From: CAYJLC01 sp964370735
GTDB lineage: Bacteria > Bacillota > Clostridia > Oscillospirales > Butyricicoccaceae
Assembly (NCBI GenBank): GCA_964370735.1
Contig: CAYJLC010000002.1
Location: 62,001 to 126,000 of the forward strand
Length of the DNA: 64,000 bases
Direction of reading: 5' to 3'
Shown: positions 8,599 to 16,551 of the stretch, one piece after another
Layout: each line of letters begins with the position of its first letter
Numbering within the stretch: the first letter of the stretch is position 1
Position numbers and translations under genes: made by a program
The notes under the pieces: model-generated
What the model was told of the DNA's origin: nothing
The model's database searches: none
Seen by the model: the letters and a program-made list of their open reading frames with translations, nothing else

Positions 8599-9075
8599 TT
8601 ATTTTCTCCTTTTTTTAATTAAAAGCTTTTCGAATGGTTTAGATGGCTCTGTCACGCTTTCGTCAATAGCCAAAACAACCAACTGACCATTTTTGTTGTC
8701 AACGGTAATAGTTCCTGGGGTTAAAGTGATGGAATTTCCTATTATATGATGCAAAAATGGATTTTGAATACGTTTATCAATCTCAACTTCAACAAAATTA
8801 GGAGAAATTTTACCAGTAATAATTCTATATGTAATACCAAAACCAGAGATATAAATTGACGCAAATGTGAAGATAAAATACTTAATTGTTCGTAAAATAG
8901 GTAGAGCAAAAGTGTCGACATAATCAAAGCCTAAAAGTCTATTTGTGACAAAAATACATCCGAAAGACACAAGAAGTCCTAGAAAGAAATGAAAGAAATC
9001 TGAACCATCATTTATAATAATCCAAAATCCTGTAAAAAGTAATATAACAAACGTTTCTCTTAATAGTTTTAACAT
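8599..9075 (-). CDS. mrpE: Mrp antiporter subunit E
   Basis: A 158-residue protein. N-terminal membrane segments are followed by the conserved IGNSITLTPGTITVD stretch typical of MrpE. It is the first gene of the first antiporter operon, with its own promoter at 9109-9137 divergent from cysK. The neighbour stops 1 bp away. Confidence 0.9.
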   Translation of the reverse strand: MLKLLRETFVILLFTGFWIIINDGSDFFHFFLGLLVSFGCIFVTNRLLGFDYVDTFALPILRTIKYFIFTFASIYISGFGITYRIITGKISPNFVEVEIDKRIQNPFLHHIIGNSITLTPGTITVDNKNGQLVVLAIDESVTEPSKPFEKLLIKKRRK

Positions 9076-9108
9076 AAATAGACTCCTTTTTGTGATTTAT
9101 TACTTTAA

Positions 9109-9137
9109 AGTATAACATAATTTTTTTTGAAAATCAA
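9109..9137 (-). promoter_or_regulatory. Promoter of the first Mrp operon
   Basis: Minus strand TTGATT (9132-9137), 17-bp spacer, TATACT (9109-9114). It is back to back with the cysK promoter. Confidence 0.65.
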
Positions 9138-9145
9138 ATAAAATA

Positions 9146-9190
9146 TTGACTTTTTTTTAATACAATGTTATAATATACTAAATTAGTATA
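9146..9190 (+). promoter_or_regulatory. cysK promoter with a 17-bp palindrome at the start site
   Basis: TTGACT (9146-9151), 17 bp, TATAAT (9169-9174). From the last base of the -10, TATACTAA-A-TTAGTATA (9174-9190) is a perfect dyad with 8-bp arms, covering the expected transcription start. It is very likely an operator. The nearby Rrf2-type regulator is a candidate binder, but that link is only an inference from proximity. Confidence 0.75.
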
Positions 9191-9208
9191 GATTAAAGGA
9201 GTAGGAAT

Positions 9209-10108
9209 ATGATTTACAATAATATATACGAAACAATTGGAAAAACACCGGTTGTTGAGATTAAAACAGATGAAAATTCTGCGAATTTATATGCAAAACT
9301 AGAATATTTTAATCCAGGCGGTTCGATAAAAGATAGAATTGCATTTGAAATGATTGATGCTTTAAAAGATAAAATTAATGAAAACACAGTTTTAGTTGAG
9401 CCTACAAGTGGAAACACTGGAATTGGAATTGCAATGATTTCTGCTGCGCTATGTCTAAAATGCGTTCTTGTGATGCCTGAAACCATGAGTATTGAACGTA
9501 GAAAAATTTTGAAAGCTTATGGTGCTGAAATCGTATTGACCGAAGGGGCTAAAGGCATGGGTGGCGCTATTTCTAAAGCTGAGGAATTAGCAAAACTTGA
9601 CAATCATATTATGTTAAGCCAGTTTGAAAATGAAAATAATGTTTTGGCACACAAAAAAACGACGGCTAAAGAAATTATTGAAGATTTTGATGATTTGGAC
9701 TACTTTGTGGCAGCTATTGGCACAGGTGGAACAATTACTGGAAATGGAATTGAACTAAAATCGAAGTTTTCGCATATTAATATAATAGGTGTTGAGCCAA
9801 AAGATTCGCCATTTTTGACACAAGGTGTGAAAGGTCCGCATAAAATTCAAGGAATTGGCGCAGGCTTTAAACCAACTATTTTAGACAGCTCAGTCATTGA
9901 TGAAGTTGCTACTATTTCAAATGAAGACGCAATTTTTTACGCTAGAAAACTCGGAAAAGACTATGGAATACTTGCAGGTTTTTCTGGAGGAGCAAATTTC
10001 AAAATCGCCTTAGATGTAGCTAAAAAAGCAGGGAAAGATAAAAAAGTGCTGTTTATAGTGCCAGATAATGGAGAAAGATATTTGTCTACTGAGTTATATG
10101 GAGAGTGA
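9209..10108 (+). CDS. cysK: Cysteine synthase A (O-acetylserine sulfhydrylase)
   Basis: A 299-residue PLP enzyme of the usual length that makes cysteine from O-acetylserine and sulfide in the cytoplasm. Visible are NPGGSIKDR (PLP lysine about residue 41), PTSGNTGIG (substrate loop) and GTGGTITGNG (phosphate loop). It is followed immediately by cysE, so the last two steps of cysteine synthesis are one operon. Confidence 0.95.
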   Translation: MIYNNIYETIGKTPVVEIKTDENSANLYAKLEYFNPGGSIKDRIAFEMIDALKDKINENTVLVEPTSGNTGIGIAMISAALCLKCVLVMPETMSIERRKILKAYGAEIVLTEGAKGMGGAISKAEELAKLDNHIMLSQFENENNVLAHKKTTAKEIIEDFDDLDYFVAAIGTGGTITGNGIELKSKFSHINIIGVEPKDSPFLTQGVKGPHKIQGIGAGFKPTILDSSVIDEVATISNEDAIFYARKLGKDYGILAGFSGGANFKIALDVAKKAGKDKKVLFIVPDNGERYLSTELYGE

Positions 10109-10113
10109 TTAGT

Positions 10114-10674
10114 ATGTTTAAATCACTAAAAAATTTAATAAATGCATATAAGAAAAAAGACCCTGCTGCAACGAGTGGGTTTCTAATTTTACTAACATAT
10201 CCAGGCATTCATGCAATTTTTTATCATAGAATAGCCAATTTTTTATGGAGAAAAAAGCTTAGATTTTTGGGCAGAATTATTTCGCAATACGGACGCTTTA
10301 TGACAGGTATTGAAATCCATCCTGGAGCTACAATTGGTGCGCGTTTGTTCATTGACCATGGAATGGGGCTTGTAATCGGTGAAACTACTGAAATAGGTGA
10401 CGATGTGACACTTTTTCATCAAGTAACACTCGGCGGTACAGGGAAACACGCTGGAAAAAGACATCCTACGCTAGAAAATAACGTTATGGTGTCTTCTGGT
10501 GCAAAAATAATCGGTGCTGTCACTATCGGTGAGAATTCGAAAATCGGCGCAAATGCTGTTGTTTTAGGTGATGTGCCTCGTGATGCTACTGTTGTTGGTG
10601 TTGCGGCAAAAATAGTTAAAATCGGTACGGAACGTGTGGATATTATGATTAAATCTCAGACAAATAGGGCATAA
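10114..10674 (+). CDS. cysE: Serine O-acetyltransferase
   Basis: A 186-residue left-handed beta-helix acyltransferase that supplies O-acetylserine to CysK. The hexapeptide repeats run from about residue 65 (GIEIHPGATIGARLFIDHG) to 165, with the catalytic-type HG, ETTEIGDDVTLFHQVTLGG and GKRHP segments. It is the short form lacking the long N-terminal helical domain. I chose ATG 10114 because GGAGAG precedes it; an upstream GTG is less well placed. It converges on the next gene with no spacer. Confidence 0.93.
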   Translation: MFKSLKNLINAYKKKDPAATSGFLILLTYPGIHAIFYHRIANFLWRKKLRFLGRIISQYGRFMTGIEIHPGATIGARLFIDHGMGLVIGETTEIGDDVTLFHQVTLGGTGKHAGKRHPTLENNVMVSSGAKIIGAVTIGENSKIGANAVVLGDVPRDATVVGVAAKIVKIGTERVDIMIKSQTNRA

Positions 10675-11001
10675 TTACAGCATTTCAACCAAAATATCAA
10701 AGAATTTCTCTTGAAAATAAGTTTGAGCAATGATTTCTTCTTCGGTGAAACTTGTTCCTGTTGGTGCGACAATCCATTTTGTTTCAATGTCATCATTTCT
10801 GTGGATTATTGCGATTAATTCGCCTGTGAAGTGGTCTAAAGGTTCATAAATTCCTAGAATATATGCATCTTGTTCTTCGTTATCAGGCGCAAAAATCCCT
10901 TTAATATATCCGTAGTTTAGTTCATAAAGCATATCGTTATATTTTGGATGAAAAGTGCCGATTTTTCGGTCTATTGTAACTGTTATTTTCTGTTTTTTCA
11001 T
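10675..11001 (-). CDS. Short inorganic-pyrophosphatase-like protein
   Basis: A 108-residue protein. IDRKIGTFHPKYNDMLYELNYGYIKG is cut here as IDRKIGTFHPKYND and ELNYGYIKG. With APDNEEQDAYILG it matches the N-terminal core of soluble type I pyrophosphatases (E. coli NYGYIP and DGDPVD). Two of the three metal-binding acidic positions are kept as Asp and the middle one is Glu. The protein ends about 60 residues earlier than a full enzyme. Short homologues like this are annotated as pyrophosphatase in other clostridia, but activity is not assured. Confidence 0.65.
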   Translation of the reverse strand: MKKQKITVTIDRKIGTFHPKYNDMLYELNYGYIKGIFAPDNEEQDAYILGIYEPLDHFTGELIAIIHRNDDIETKWIVAPTGTSFTEEEIIAQTYFQEKFFDILVEML

Positions 11002-11075
11002 TGGAATACTCCATTTTTTAATTATTTTTATTACTAGGATAAGTGATATGAATAGTTGGGTTCAGCATCACGCTG

Positions 11076-11680
11076 AAACTTGCCACAGGCAACTTTTCAA
11101 GACGTCAAAAACCGTCGGTTCAAGTCCTTTGATATAGAAAAAAGCATATCCTTTCGGATATATTTTTAATGAAGCGAGTAGTGGGATATAATTTTCTTTG
11201 AAAATTATGCACCTTTGAGCAAAAGCACAAAGGCATTTTGACTAAAAACTTGCCACAGGCAACTTTTCAAGACGTCAAAAACCGTCGGTTCAAGTCCTTT
11301 GATATAGAAAAAAGCATATCCTTTCGGATATATTTTTAATGAAGCGAGTAGTGGGATATAATTTTCTTTGAAAATTATGCACCTTTGAGCAAAAGCACAA
11401 AGGCATTTTGACTAAAAACTTGCCACAGGCAACTTTTCAAGACGTCAAAAACCGTCGGTTCAAGTCCTTTGATATAGAAAAAAGCATATCCTTTCGGATA
11501 TATTTTTAATGAAGCGAGTAGTGGGATATAATTTTCTTTGAAAATTATGCACCTTTGAGCAAAAGCACAAAGGCATTTTGACTAAAAACTTGCCACAGGC
11601 AACTTTTCAAGACGTCAAAAACCGTCGGTTCAAGTCCTTTGATATAGAAAAAAGCATATCCTTTCGGATATACTTTCAAT
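11076..11680. repeat. 170-bp tandem repeat array running into tRNA-Leu
   Basis: Three full copies with period 170 bp (11076-11245, 11246-11415, 11416-11585) appear identical. A partial fourth (11586-11680) merges into the tRNA 3' end. On the minus strand each unit holds a copy of the last 13 nt of the tRNA body (CCCACTACTCGC and one base) followed by a terminator (ATATCC-GAAA-GGATAT, then T6). It also holds a small hairpin (TTGCC-ACA-GGCAA), a 9-bp hairpin (ATAATTTTC-TTT-GAAAATTAT) and a third (CCTTTGAGC-AAAA-GCACAAAGG). On the plus strand GGTTCAAGTCC resembles a tRNA T-arm. No reading frame is conserved. This accounts for the whole gene-free stretch 11002-11679. Confidence 0.95.
11648..11671 (-). 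terminator. tRNA-Leu terminator (copy nearest the gene)
   Basis: Minus strand ATATCC-GAAA-GGATAT followed by GC and T6. Identical hairpins occur 170, 340 and 510 bp further downstream in the repeat array, so the tRNA transcript meets up to four terminators in a row. Confidence 0.8.
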
Positions 11681-11763
11681 GGTGCGAGTAGTGGGACTTG
11701 AACCCACACGTCTACGACACACGCCCCTCAAACGTGCCTGTCTGCCTATTCCAGCATACTCGC
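11680..11763 (-). tRNA. tRNA-Leu (anticodon GAG), CCA encoded
   Basis: 84 nt, type II tRNA. The acceptor arms GCGAGTA/TACTCGC pair over 7 bp and the 3' ACCA is encoded. The anticodon stem CACGT/GCGTG encloses TTGAGGG, giving anticodon GAG. A long variable arm and the T-arm GTGGGTTCAAGTCCCAC follow. Confidence 0.97.
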
Positions 11764-11776
11764 GAGAACAAAAAAT

Positions 11777-11805
11777 ATTATACACTATTATCCATAAAAT
11801 GTCAA
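11777..11805 (-). promoter_or_regulatory. tRNA-Leu promoter
   Basis: Minus strand TTGACA (11800-11805), 17 bp, TATAAT (11777-11782): a full consensus. It lies inside the leader of the divergent Rrf2 gene. Confidence 0.85.
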
Positions 11806-11822
11806 TACATAAGGAGAAAAAA

Positions 11823-12212
11823 ATGAAAATAACAAGAGAGACAGATTATGCAGTTAGAATTGTATCCTACCTGTCAAAAGTTGAAAATATCGTTGGTGGG
11901 AAGCAAATTTCTGAAGAAACTGGCATAACACAGCGTTTTGCATTAAAAATTTTGGGAAAACTGTGCGCTGAGGGTATTTTAAAATCATTTAAAGGCAATG
12001 CCGGAGGTTACAAACTTAATAAACCTTCCGACACAATCACGATGCTTGAAGTAATCGAGGCTATTGAGGGAAAAGTTTCGATTAATTACTGCACTGACGA
12101 TGCGTTTGAGTGTTGCAATGGTGGCGGTTCGTGTGCTATGAGAAATGCTTTCGCGAAAGCAAATGAGGCATTAGTTCGCGAATTATCGGCATACACATTT
12201 AATCAACTTTAA
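11823..12212 (+). CDS. Rrf2-family transcriptional regulator with three-cysteine motif
   Basis: A 129-residue protein. The Rrf2 winged helix opens with MKITRETDYAVRIVSYLS and continues with QISEETGITQRFALKILGKL (recognition helix) and GNAGGYKLNKP (wing). YCTDDAFECCNGGGSC in the C-terminal part gives C-x6-C-C-x5-C, the spacing region where IscR-type members bind an Fe-S cluster. An iron-sulfur or redox sensor is therefore likely; CymR-type members lack these cysteines. AAGGAG precedes the ATG. The gene overlaps the convergent methyltransferase by 4 bp. Confidence 0.85.
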   Translation: MKITRETDYAVRIVSYLSKVENIVGGKQISEETGITQRFALKILGKLCAEGILKSFKGNAGGYKLNKPSDTITMLEVIEAIEGKVSINYCTDDAFECCNGGGSCAMRNAFAKANEALVRELSAYTFNQL

Positions 12213-12776
12213 ATCTCTTTTGTTTTTTCGATTGCTAAAATATACGGCGCAGATNNNNNNNNNNGATTTATGATTAATTTTCTTGTAAATTATAACATTA
12301 TACGCGTATAAATTAAGATTTTCTGCAAAATTTAGCAGTTTTTCTCCTTCAACAGCACCTTCGTCATGACCTATATAAACAGCGATACACAAAACTCCAC
12401 CCACTTTTAATAAGGTCAAACTATCTTCAATAGCCTTGATGGTACTGTTCCATTTTGTTGTGATTGACTTGTCACCTTTCGGCAAATAGCCTAGGTTGAA
12501 CATGCCTGCATCAATTTTTTTGTCGACATATTGCAAAATATTTGCATGGCTATCTAAAATAAGTTGATAATTTGTCTTATTATGATCTTTTAGTAGCTTT
12601 TTAGTGTTAGTAATAGCGTCTTTTTGTATGTCAAACGCATAAACGAAAGCATTTTCGCTTAAATTTAATAAATATAACGTATCATTACCGTTTCCCATTG
12701 TAAAATCCACAAAAACTGGATTTTCGTTTACGGTTTGTGATACTATTTTTTTTGCAAATTCTAAAATATTATCCAT
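12209..12776 (-). CDS. Class I SAM-dependent methyltransferase, YtqB-like (gapped)
   Basis: About 188 residues. VFVDFTMGNGNDTLYLL is the SAM-binding loop, AFDIQKDAI the ribose-binding acid, and NLGYLPKGDK the signature of the YtqB/rRNA-methylase family of unknown substrate. A 10-N gap lies near the C-terminus. Beyond it, the correct frame reads SAPYILAIEKTKEI then TAA at 12209-12211, the expected family ending. The frame kept by counting exactly ten bases gives an unrelated tail, so the true gap is a multiple of three. Confidence 0.8.
12255..12264. other. Assembly gap (10 N)
   Basis: Ten N inside the YtqB-like gene. The flanking frame requires a length divisible by three. Confidence 0.95.
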
Positions 12777-12778
12777 AA

Positions 12779-13735
12779 TTACACCTGTTTTTCGTATTTT
12801 TTGCCTTGATATGTGTCACGTTTAACCATTTCTTTATCGATTTCATTCATAACAACGAATTTTTTAAGACTCCAAAGAGGAGCGATTAAATCTTCTTTTT
12901 TTCCATCTCCAGTCAGCCTTTGAATAATCATTTCTTTCGGTAAAATCTCTAATTGGTTGCAGACTATATNNNNNNNNNNGACATAATCTTCGATTGAAAG
13001 TTCAGAAAATTCACCGTTTTCATATTCAGTTGCCATCTTTGTGCCTTTTATTATGTGCAAAAGATGGATTTTTATATTATGTGGGTTTAACCTTGCTATT
13101 TCTTTTGCAGTTTCCATCATCATTTCTTTGGTTTCGTTTGGCAGACCATTTATAATATGTACTCCGATATTGATATTTCGTGCGCGAAGTTTAGAAAAAC
13201 CTTCTAAAAATTCGGAATAATCGTGTCCACGATTGATTTTCTTAGTTGTTTTATCAAAAATTGACTGCAAACCAAGCTCAACCACTAAATATGTGCGATG
13301 GTGCAACTCCTCTAAGTAATCTAAAACTTCATCAGACAATGCGTCTGCACGAGTTGAAATAAAGAGCCCTACGACATCATCAAGTGCTAAAACGGGTTCA
13401 TAGACTTTTTTTAGGTATGAAACATCGGCATAAGTGTTTGTAAATGACTGAAAATAGGGGATATATAGTGTGTCACTCCACTTTTTGTTCATTTTTTCCT
13501 TTATTTCATAAAATTGAGAAACTACGTCTAAATTTACATTTCCAGCGAAATCGCCACTTCCAGCACTAGAGCAATAAGAGCAACCATTCGTGCTTTTTGT
13601 GCCGTCTAAATTTGGACATGTGAAACCACCATTTAGTGAAATTTTTGCGACTTTTTTGCCGAATTTTTCTTTTAAATGGTAGTCAAAAGTATGAAATCTT
13701 CGATTTGTATTTGAGTATATAAAAGGGTTTTGCAT
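12779..13735 (-). CDS. TIGR01212-family radical SAM protein (YhcC/YtqA-like)
   Basis: About 318 residues. The cluster motif is C-P-N-x-D-G-T then CSYC (GFTCPNLDG and NGCSYCSS), the unusual long-spaced form of this family. VELGLQSIFDKT and HIINGLPNETKEMM are conserved SAM-domain stretches, and IQRLTGDG with APLWSLKKFVVMNEID ends the protein. The start at 13735 follows AGGAGA; the longer frame to 13804 overlaps the MATE gene. A 10-N gap is in frame here. Family members are thought to act on RNA or a related substrate, but the reaction is unproven. Confidence 0.85.
   Translation of the reverse strand: MQNPFIYSNTNRRFHTFDYHLKEKFGKKVAKISLNGGFTCPNLDGTKSTNGCSYCSSAGSGDFAGNVNLDVVSQFYEIKEKMNKKWSDTLYIPYFQSFTNTYADVSYLKKVYEPVLALDDVVGLFISTRADALSDEVLDYLEELHHRTYLVVELGLQSIFDKTTKKINRGHDYSEFLEGFSKLRARNINIGVHIINGLPNETKEMMMETAKEIARLNPHNIKIHLLHIIKGTKMATEYENGEFSELSIEDYVXXXXIVCNQLEILPKEMIIQRLTGDGKKEDLIAPLWSLKKFVVMNEIDKEMVKRDTYQGKKYEKQV
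12970..12979. other. Assembly gap (10 N)
   Basis: Ten N inside the radical SAM gene. The frame on both sides agrees with a length of 1, 4, 7 or 10. Family spacing between EDYV and IVCNQLE suggests the true gap could be as short as 1 nt. Confidence 0.95.
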
Positions 13736-13743
13736 AAAATCTC

Positions 13744-15117
13744 CTACGCCCTTATGAGAGGGGAATCTTCTTTTGGGAATTTTCGAATTACGATGAAATA
13801 ACAAATTAAATTTGCCATAACAGTTATCGTCCAGCTTAGTGGATAGGTATGATAAAGCATTTCAAGTGTTGGGTTCCAAGCGAAAGCAGTCGCTATCCAT
13901 ATAAGCCTAAAGCCACAAATTCCACCGATAGAAATTATCATAGGGATGAATGAATAGCCGAGTCCACGAAGTTGTCCGGTTGTCACGTCCATAAATGCAC
14001 ACATAAAGTAAAGAGCAGAAATATAGACAATCCTTGCCGAAGCAAGTGCGATAATTTCGGCATCTTTTGTGTAAATAGACACTATATTTTCAGAAAAATA
14101 AGCAAAAATTACACTTTGTGGTACAATCATTACAACAGCTAGAAATAGGCAACGTGGTAAACATTTTCGAACACGTTTAAACTGCCTTGCACCGATATTT
14201 TGGCTAGTGAAAGTCACACACGCTTGATGAATACAGTTCGCGCTGATATAAAGGAAACCTTCTAAATTCATAGAAATTCCGTTGCCATCGGTGATAATAG
14301 ACGAACCAAAACTGTTTATCGATGACTGAATCATAGCATTTGCAAGCGAAAACATTGAACCTTGAATTCCAGCTGGCAAACCTAATTTTATAATTGTTAT
14401 AAGTTGTTCTTTGTGTATGCGAAGTTCTTTTAAAATTAATTTTGTTCCATCGGTGTTTTTCATTAATGCACGAATTACTAAACACGCTGATATTCCTTGG
14501 GAAATTATTGTAGATAAGGCAACCCCAGCAACACTTAATTGTAGTACAATTACAAAAAACATATTTAAACATACATTTATTATGCCAGAAAAAGCGAGAA
14601 AATATAAAGGACGTCTAGTGTCGCCTGTGGCACGCAAAATTGCAGAACCAAAATTATATGTCATATTAAAAGGCATGCCTATGAAGAAAATTTGCATATA
14701 AAGTGTCGCACCGTCGATAACATCTGGTGGCGAATTCATAAACTCTAAAAGTGACCTAGCAGCAAAAAAACCGAAAAAAGAAAGAAATATTCCACAAGTA
14801 ATTGAAATAGTTATTGCTGTATGCACTGTTTTGTGTATTTCTTTGTGCTCTCTTGCACCGAAATGCCTCGCAACAGTAACGCTGACGCCGACAGACAAGC
14901 CCATAAATAAATTTATAATTAAATTAATCATAGGACCATTTGTGCTAACAGCAGAAACTGCACCTTGCTCTGCGAAATTGCCGACAACAATAATATCCGC
15001 AGCATTGTAAAGAAGTTGTAAAATTCCTGTTAATACCAAAGGAACGGCAAAAAGTATCATTTTGCTTAAAATTGGTCCTTGACACATATCGATTTGATGT
15101 GTTGTTTTAATTTTCAT
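13744..15117 (-). CDS. MATE-family multidrug/sodium efflux transporter
   Basis: A 457-residue protein with about 12 membrane segments in two similar halves. PLVLTGILQLLYNAADIIVVG (half one) and PAGIQGSMFSLANAMIQSSIN (half two) are typical MATE openings. It resembles the clostridial MepA/DinF-like group, which exports cationic compounds using sodium or protons. Substrate unknown. It is the first gene before the radical SAM and methyltransferase genes on the same strand, 9 bp apart, possibly co-transcribed. Confidence 0.88.
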   Translation of the reverse strand: MKIKTTHQIDMCQGPILSKMILFAVPLVLTGILQLLYNAADIIVVGNFAEQGAVSAVSTNGPMINLIINLFMGLSVGVSVTVARHFGAREHKEIHKTVHTAITISITCGIFLSFFGFFAARSLLEFMNSPPDVIDGATLYMQIFFIGMPFNMTYNFGSAILRATGDTRRPLYFLAFSGIINVCLNMFFVIVLQLSVAGVALSTIISQGISACLVIRALMKNTDGTKLILKELRIHKEQLITIIKLGLPAGIQGSMFSLANAMIQSSINSFGSSIITDGNGISMNLEGFLYISANCIHQACVTFTSQNIGARQFKRVRKCLPRCLFLAVVMIVPQSVIFAYFSENIVSIYTKDAEIIALASARIVYISALYFMCAFMDVTTGQLRGLGYSFIPMIISIGGICGFRLIWIATAFAWNPTLEMLYHTYPLSWTITVMANLICYFIVIRKFPKEDSPLIRA

Positions 15118-15330
15118 TTCATATTACCCTTTACAAATTATATTAATATAATAATACGTCTAAAAATGTAATAAGTCAATACAATTTTTCAAAACATTCT
15201 AAAAAAATATTTCGTGAAAAAAATAACAAAAACAAACGTTTGAGTGTTACAAAAAATAAAGATATAAAATGTTCTTATAGTGCAACATTAACAAAAAATA
15301 GGATGAAATTGGCTTTTTTTAAAAAAAATC

Positions 15331-15421
15331 TTGTAAAATATATGTAAAAGTGCTAATATAGAGTTAAAGTTACATTTAATAATTTATTAACTTTTGATTA
15401 AAAGTTTGTGTAAGTTATAGT
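15331..15421 (+). promoter_or_regulatory. Two candidate promoters ahead of the second Mrp operon
   Basis: P1: TTGTAA (15331-15336), 17 bp, TAATAT (15354-15359). P2: TTGATT (15394-15399), 16 bp, TATAGT (15416-15421), 20 bp from the mrpE start. The rest of the gene-free stretch 15118-15441 is AT-rich and I see no other structure in it. Confidence 0.5.
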
Positions 15422-15441
15422 AAAATAGGAGAGTTTTTGTT

Positions 15442-15909
15442 ATGTATGTTCTATTATTTTTATTGTGTATTATATTAAATGGACGTGTGACACCAGAAAT
15501 ATTGGTGGTCGGTGCAGTAATATCGGGCTTTGTGTACTTATTTATGTGTAAATTTTTGGAACACAGCCCAAAAAGTGACTATAAATTTTTGAAGAATATT
15601 TTTAGGTCCATCGCATATATGGCGGTTCTAGCTTTCGAAATTGTAAAGTCAAGCCTTATGGTTATGAAATTTATTTTTGCAAAAAAAATAGAAATCGAGC
15701 CTGAAATTTTCTTTTTCAAAGTGCCTTTAGAAAACGAATTTTTGAAAATTGTTTTAGCAAATTCAATAACTTTAACACCAGGAACAATAACAGTTGATAT
15801 AAAAGACGATGTTTTTTGTCTGCATACACTAGATTATACGCTTGTTGAAGATATGGAAAATTCGATTTTTATAAGACTTCTTAAAGGAATGGAGGAAAAT
15901 TTGAAATGA
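15442..15909 (+). CDS. mrpE: Mrp antiporter subunit E (second module)
   Basis: A 155-residue paralogue of 8599-9075. LANSITLTPGTITVDI is the shared hallmark. It is the first gene of ten packed antiporter genes, with AGGAG upstream. The stop overlaps the next start (ATGA). Confidence 0.9.
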   Translation: MYVLLFLLCIILNGRVTPEILVVGAVISGFVYLFMCKFLEHSPKSDYKFLKNIFRSIAYMAVLAFEIVKSSLMVMKFIFAKKIEIEPEIFFFKVPLENEFLKIVLANSITLTPGTITVDIKDDVFCLHTLDYTLVEDMENSIFIRLLKGMEENLK

Positions 15910-16235
15910 TTGAAACTTTATACGAGTGGCTTTTTAATATAGCGCTCATTTATCTCGCTCTAATTGTTGCAGCTTATATTTTTAGGTCGGTTATGGGACC
16001 TAGTTTTTTTGACAGGATTTTAAGTGTAAACAATATAAGTACAATTACTATAATTATGATTTGTATTTTATCAGTTGTCCAAGGTGAAAGCTATATTGTA
16101 GACGTAGCCTTTATTTATGCTCTTTTAGGATTTGTAACAATTGTAATCGTATGCAAAGCCTACCTTAGAAGCCATAAAAAAGAAAGAACAGATGATTTTT
16201 CAAACTTAGAGGAGGGTGAACATGGAAATGATTAG
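15906..16235 (+). CDS. mrpF: Mrp antiporter subunit F (second module)
   Basis: A 109-residue protein with three membrane segments and the FRSVMGPSFFDRILSVN signature. A charged C-terminal tail of about 25 residues is longer than in the first module. It overlaps E by 4 bp and G by 14 bp. Confidence 0.88.
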   Translation: MIETLYEWLFNIALIYLALIVAAYIFRSVMGPSFFDRILSVNNISTITIIMICILSVVQGESYIVDVAFIYALLGFVTIVIVCKAYLRSHKKERTDDFSNLEEGEHGND

Positions 16236-16551
16236 ATTTGTATTAAGTGCAGTATTTATGGTTGCAGGATTAATTGTTTTCACAGCCTCAGTAGTTGGAA
16301 ATTTCAGATTTAGCTATATTTTAAATAGAATGCAGGCGAGTTCACTTTGCGATACCTTAGGAACGCTTTTAATCATAATATCACTTGTTATTGCAAATGG
16401 GTTTGATGTTACGAGTTTAAAGCTAGGGCTTATGGTATTATTTTTATGGTTTGCAAACCCAGTTTCTTCGCATTTCTTGGCAAAAACTGAGATTATTTCT
16501 GATGAAACGATAAAAGAAAAACTGGAGGTTGTGCATCATGATGATATTTGA
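16222..16551 (+). CDS. mrpG: Mrp antiporter subunit G (second module)
   Basis: About 109 residues. VVGNFRFSYILNRMQASSLCDTLG is cut here as VGNFRFSYILNRMQ and SLCDTLG, the MrpG core. The start at ATG 16222 follows GAGGAGG. Confidence 0.88.
   Translation: MEMIRFVLSAVFMVAGLIVFTASVVGNFRFSYILNRMQASSLCDTLGTLLIIISLVIANGFDVTSLKLGLMVLFLWFANPVSSHFLAKTEIISDETIKEKLEVVHHDDI

Noticed and set aside
11076..11680. CRISPR array
   Set aside because: The 170-bp units are head to tail without variable spacers, far longer than CRISPR repeats, and no cas genes are near.
11679..11822. Longer N-terminus for the Rrf2 gene
   Set aside because: The extension would be encoded by the tRNA-Leu antisense strand; AAGGAG and the family N-terminus fix the start at 11823.
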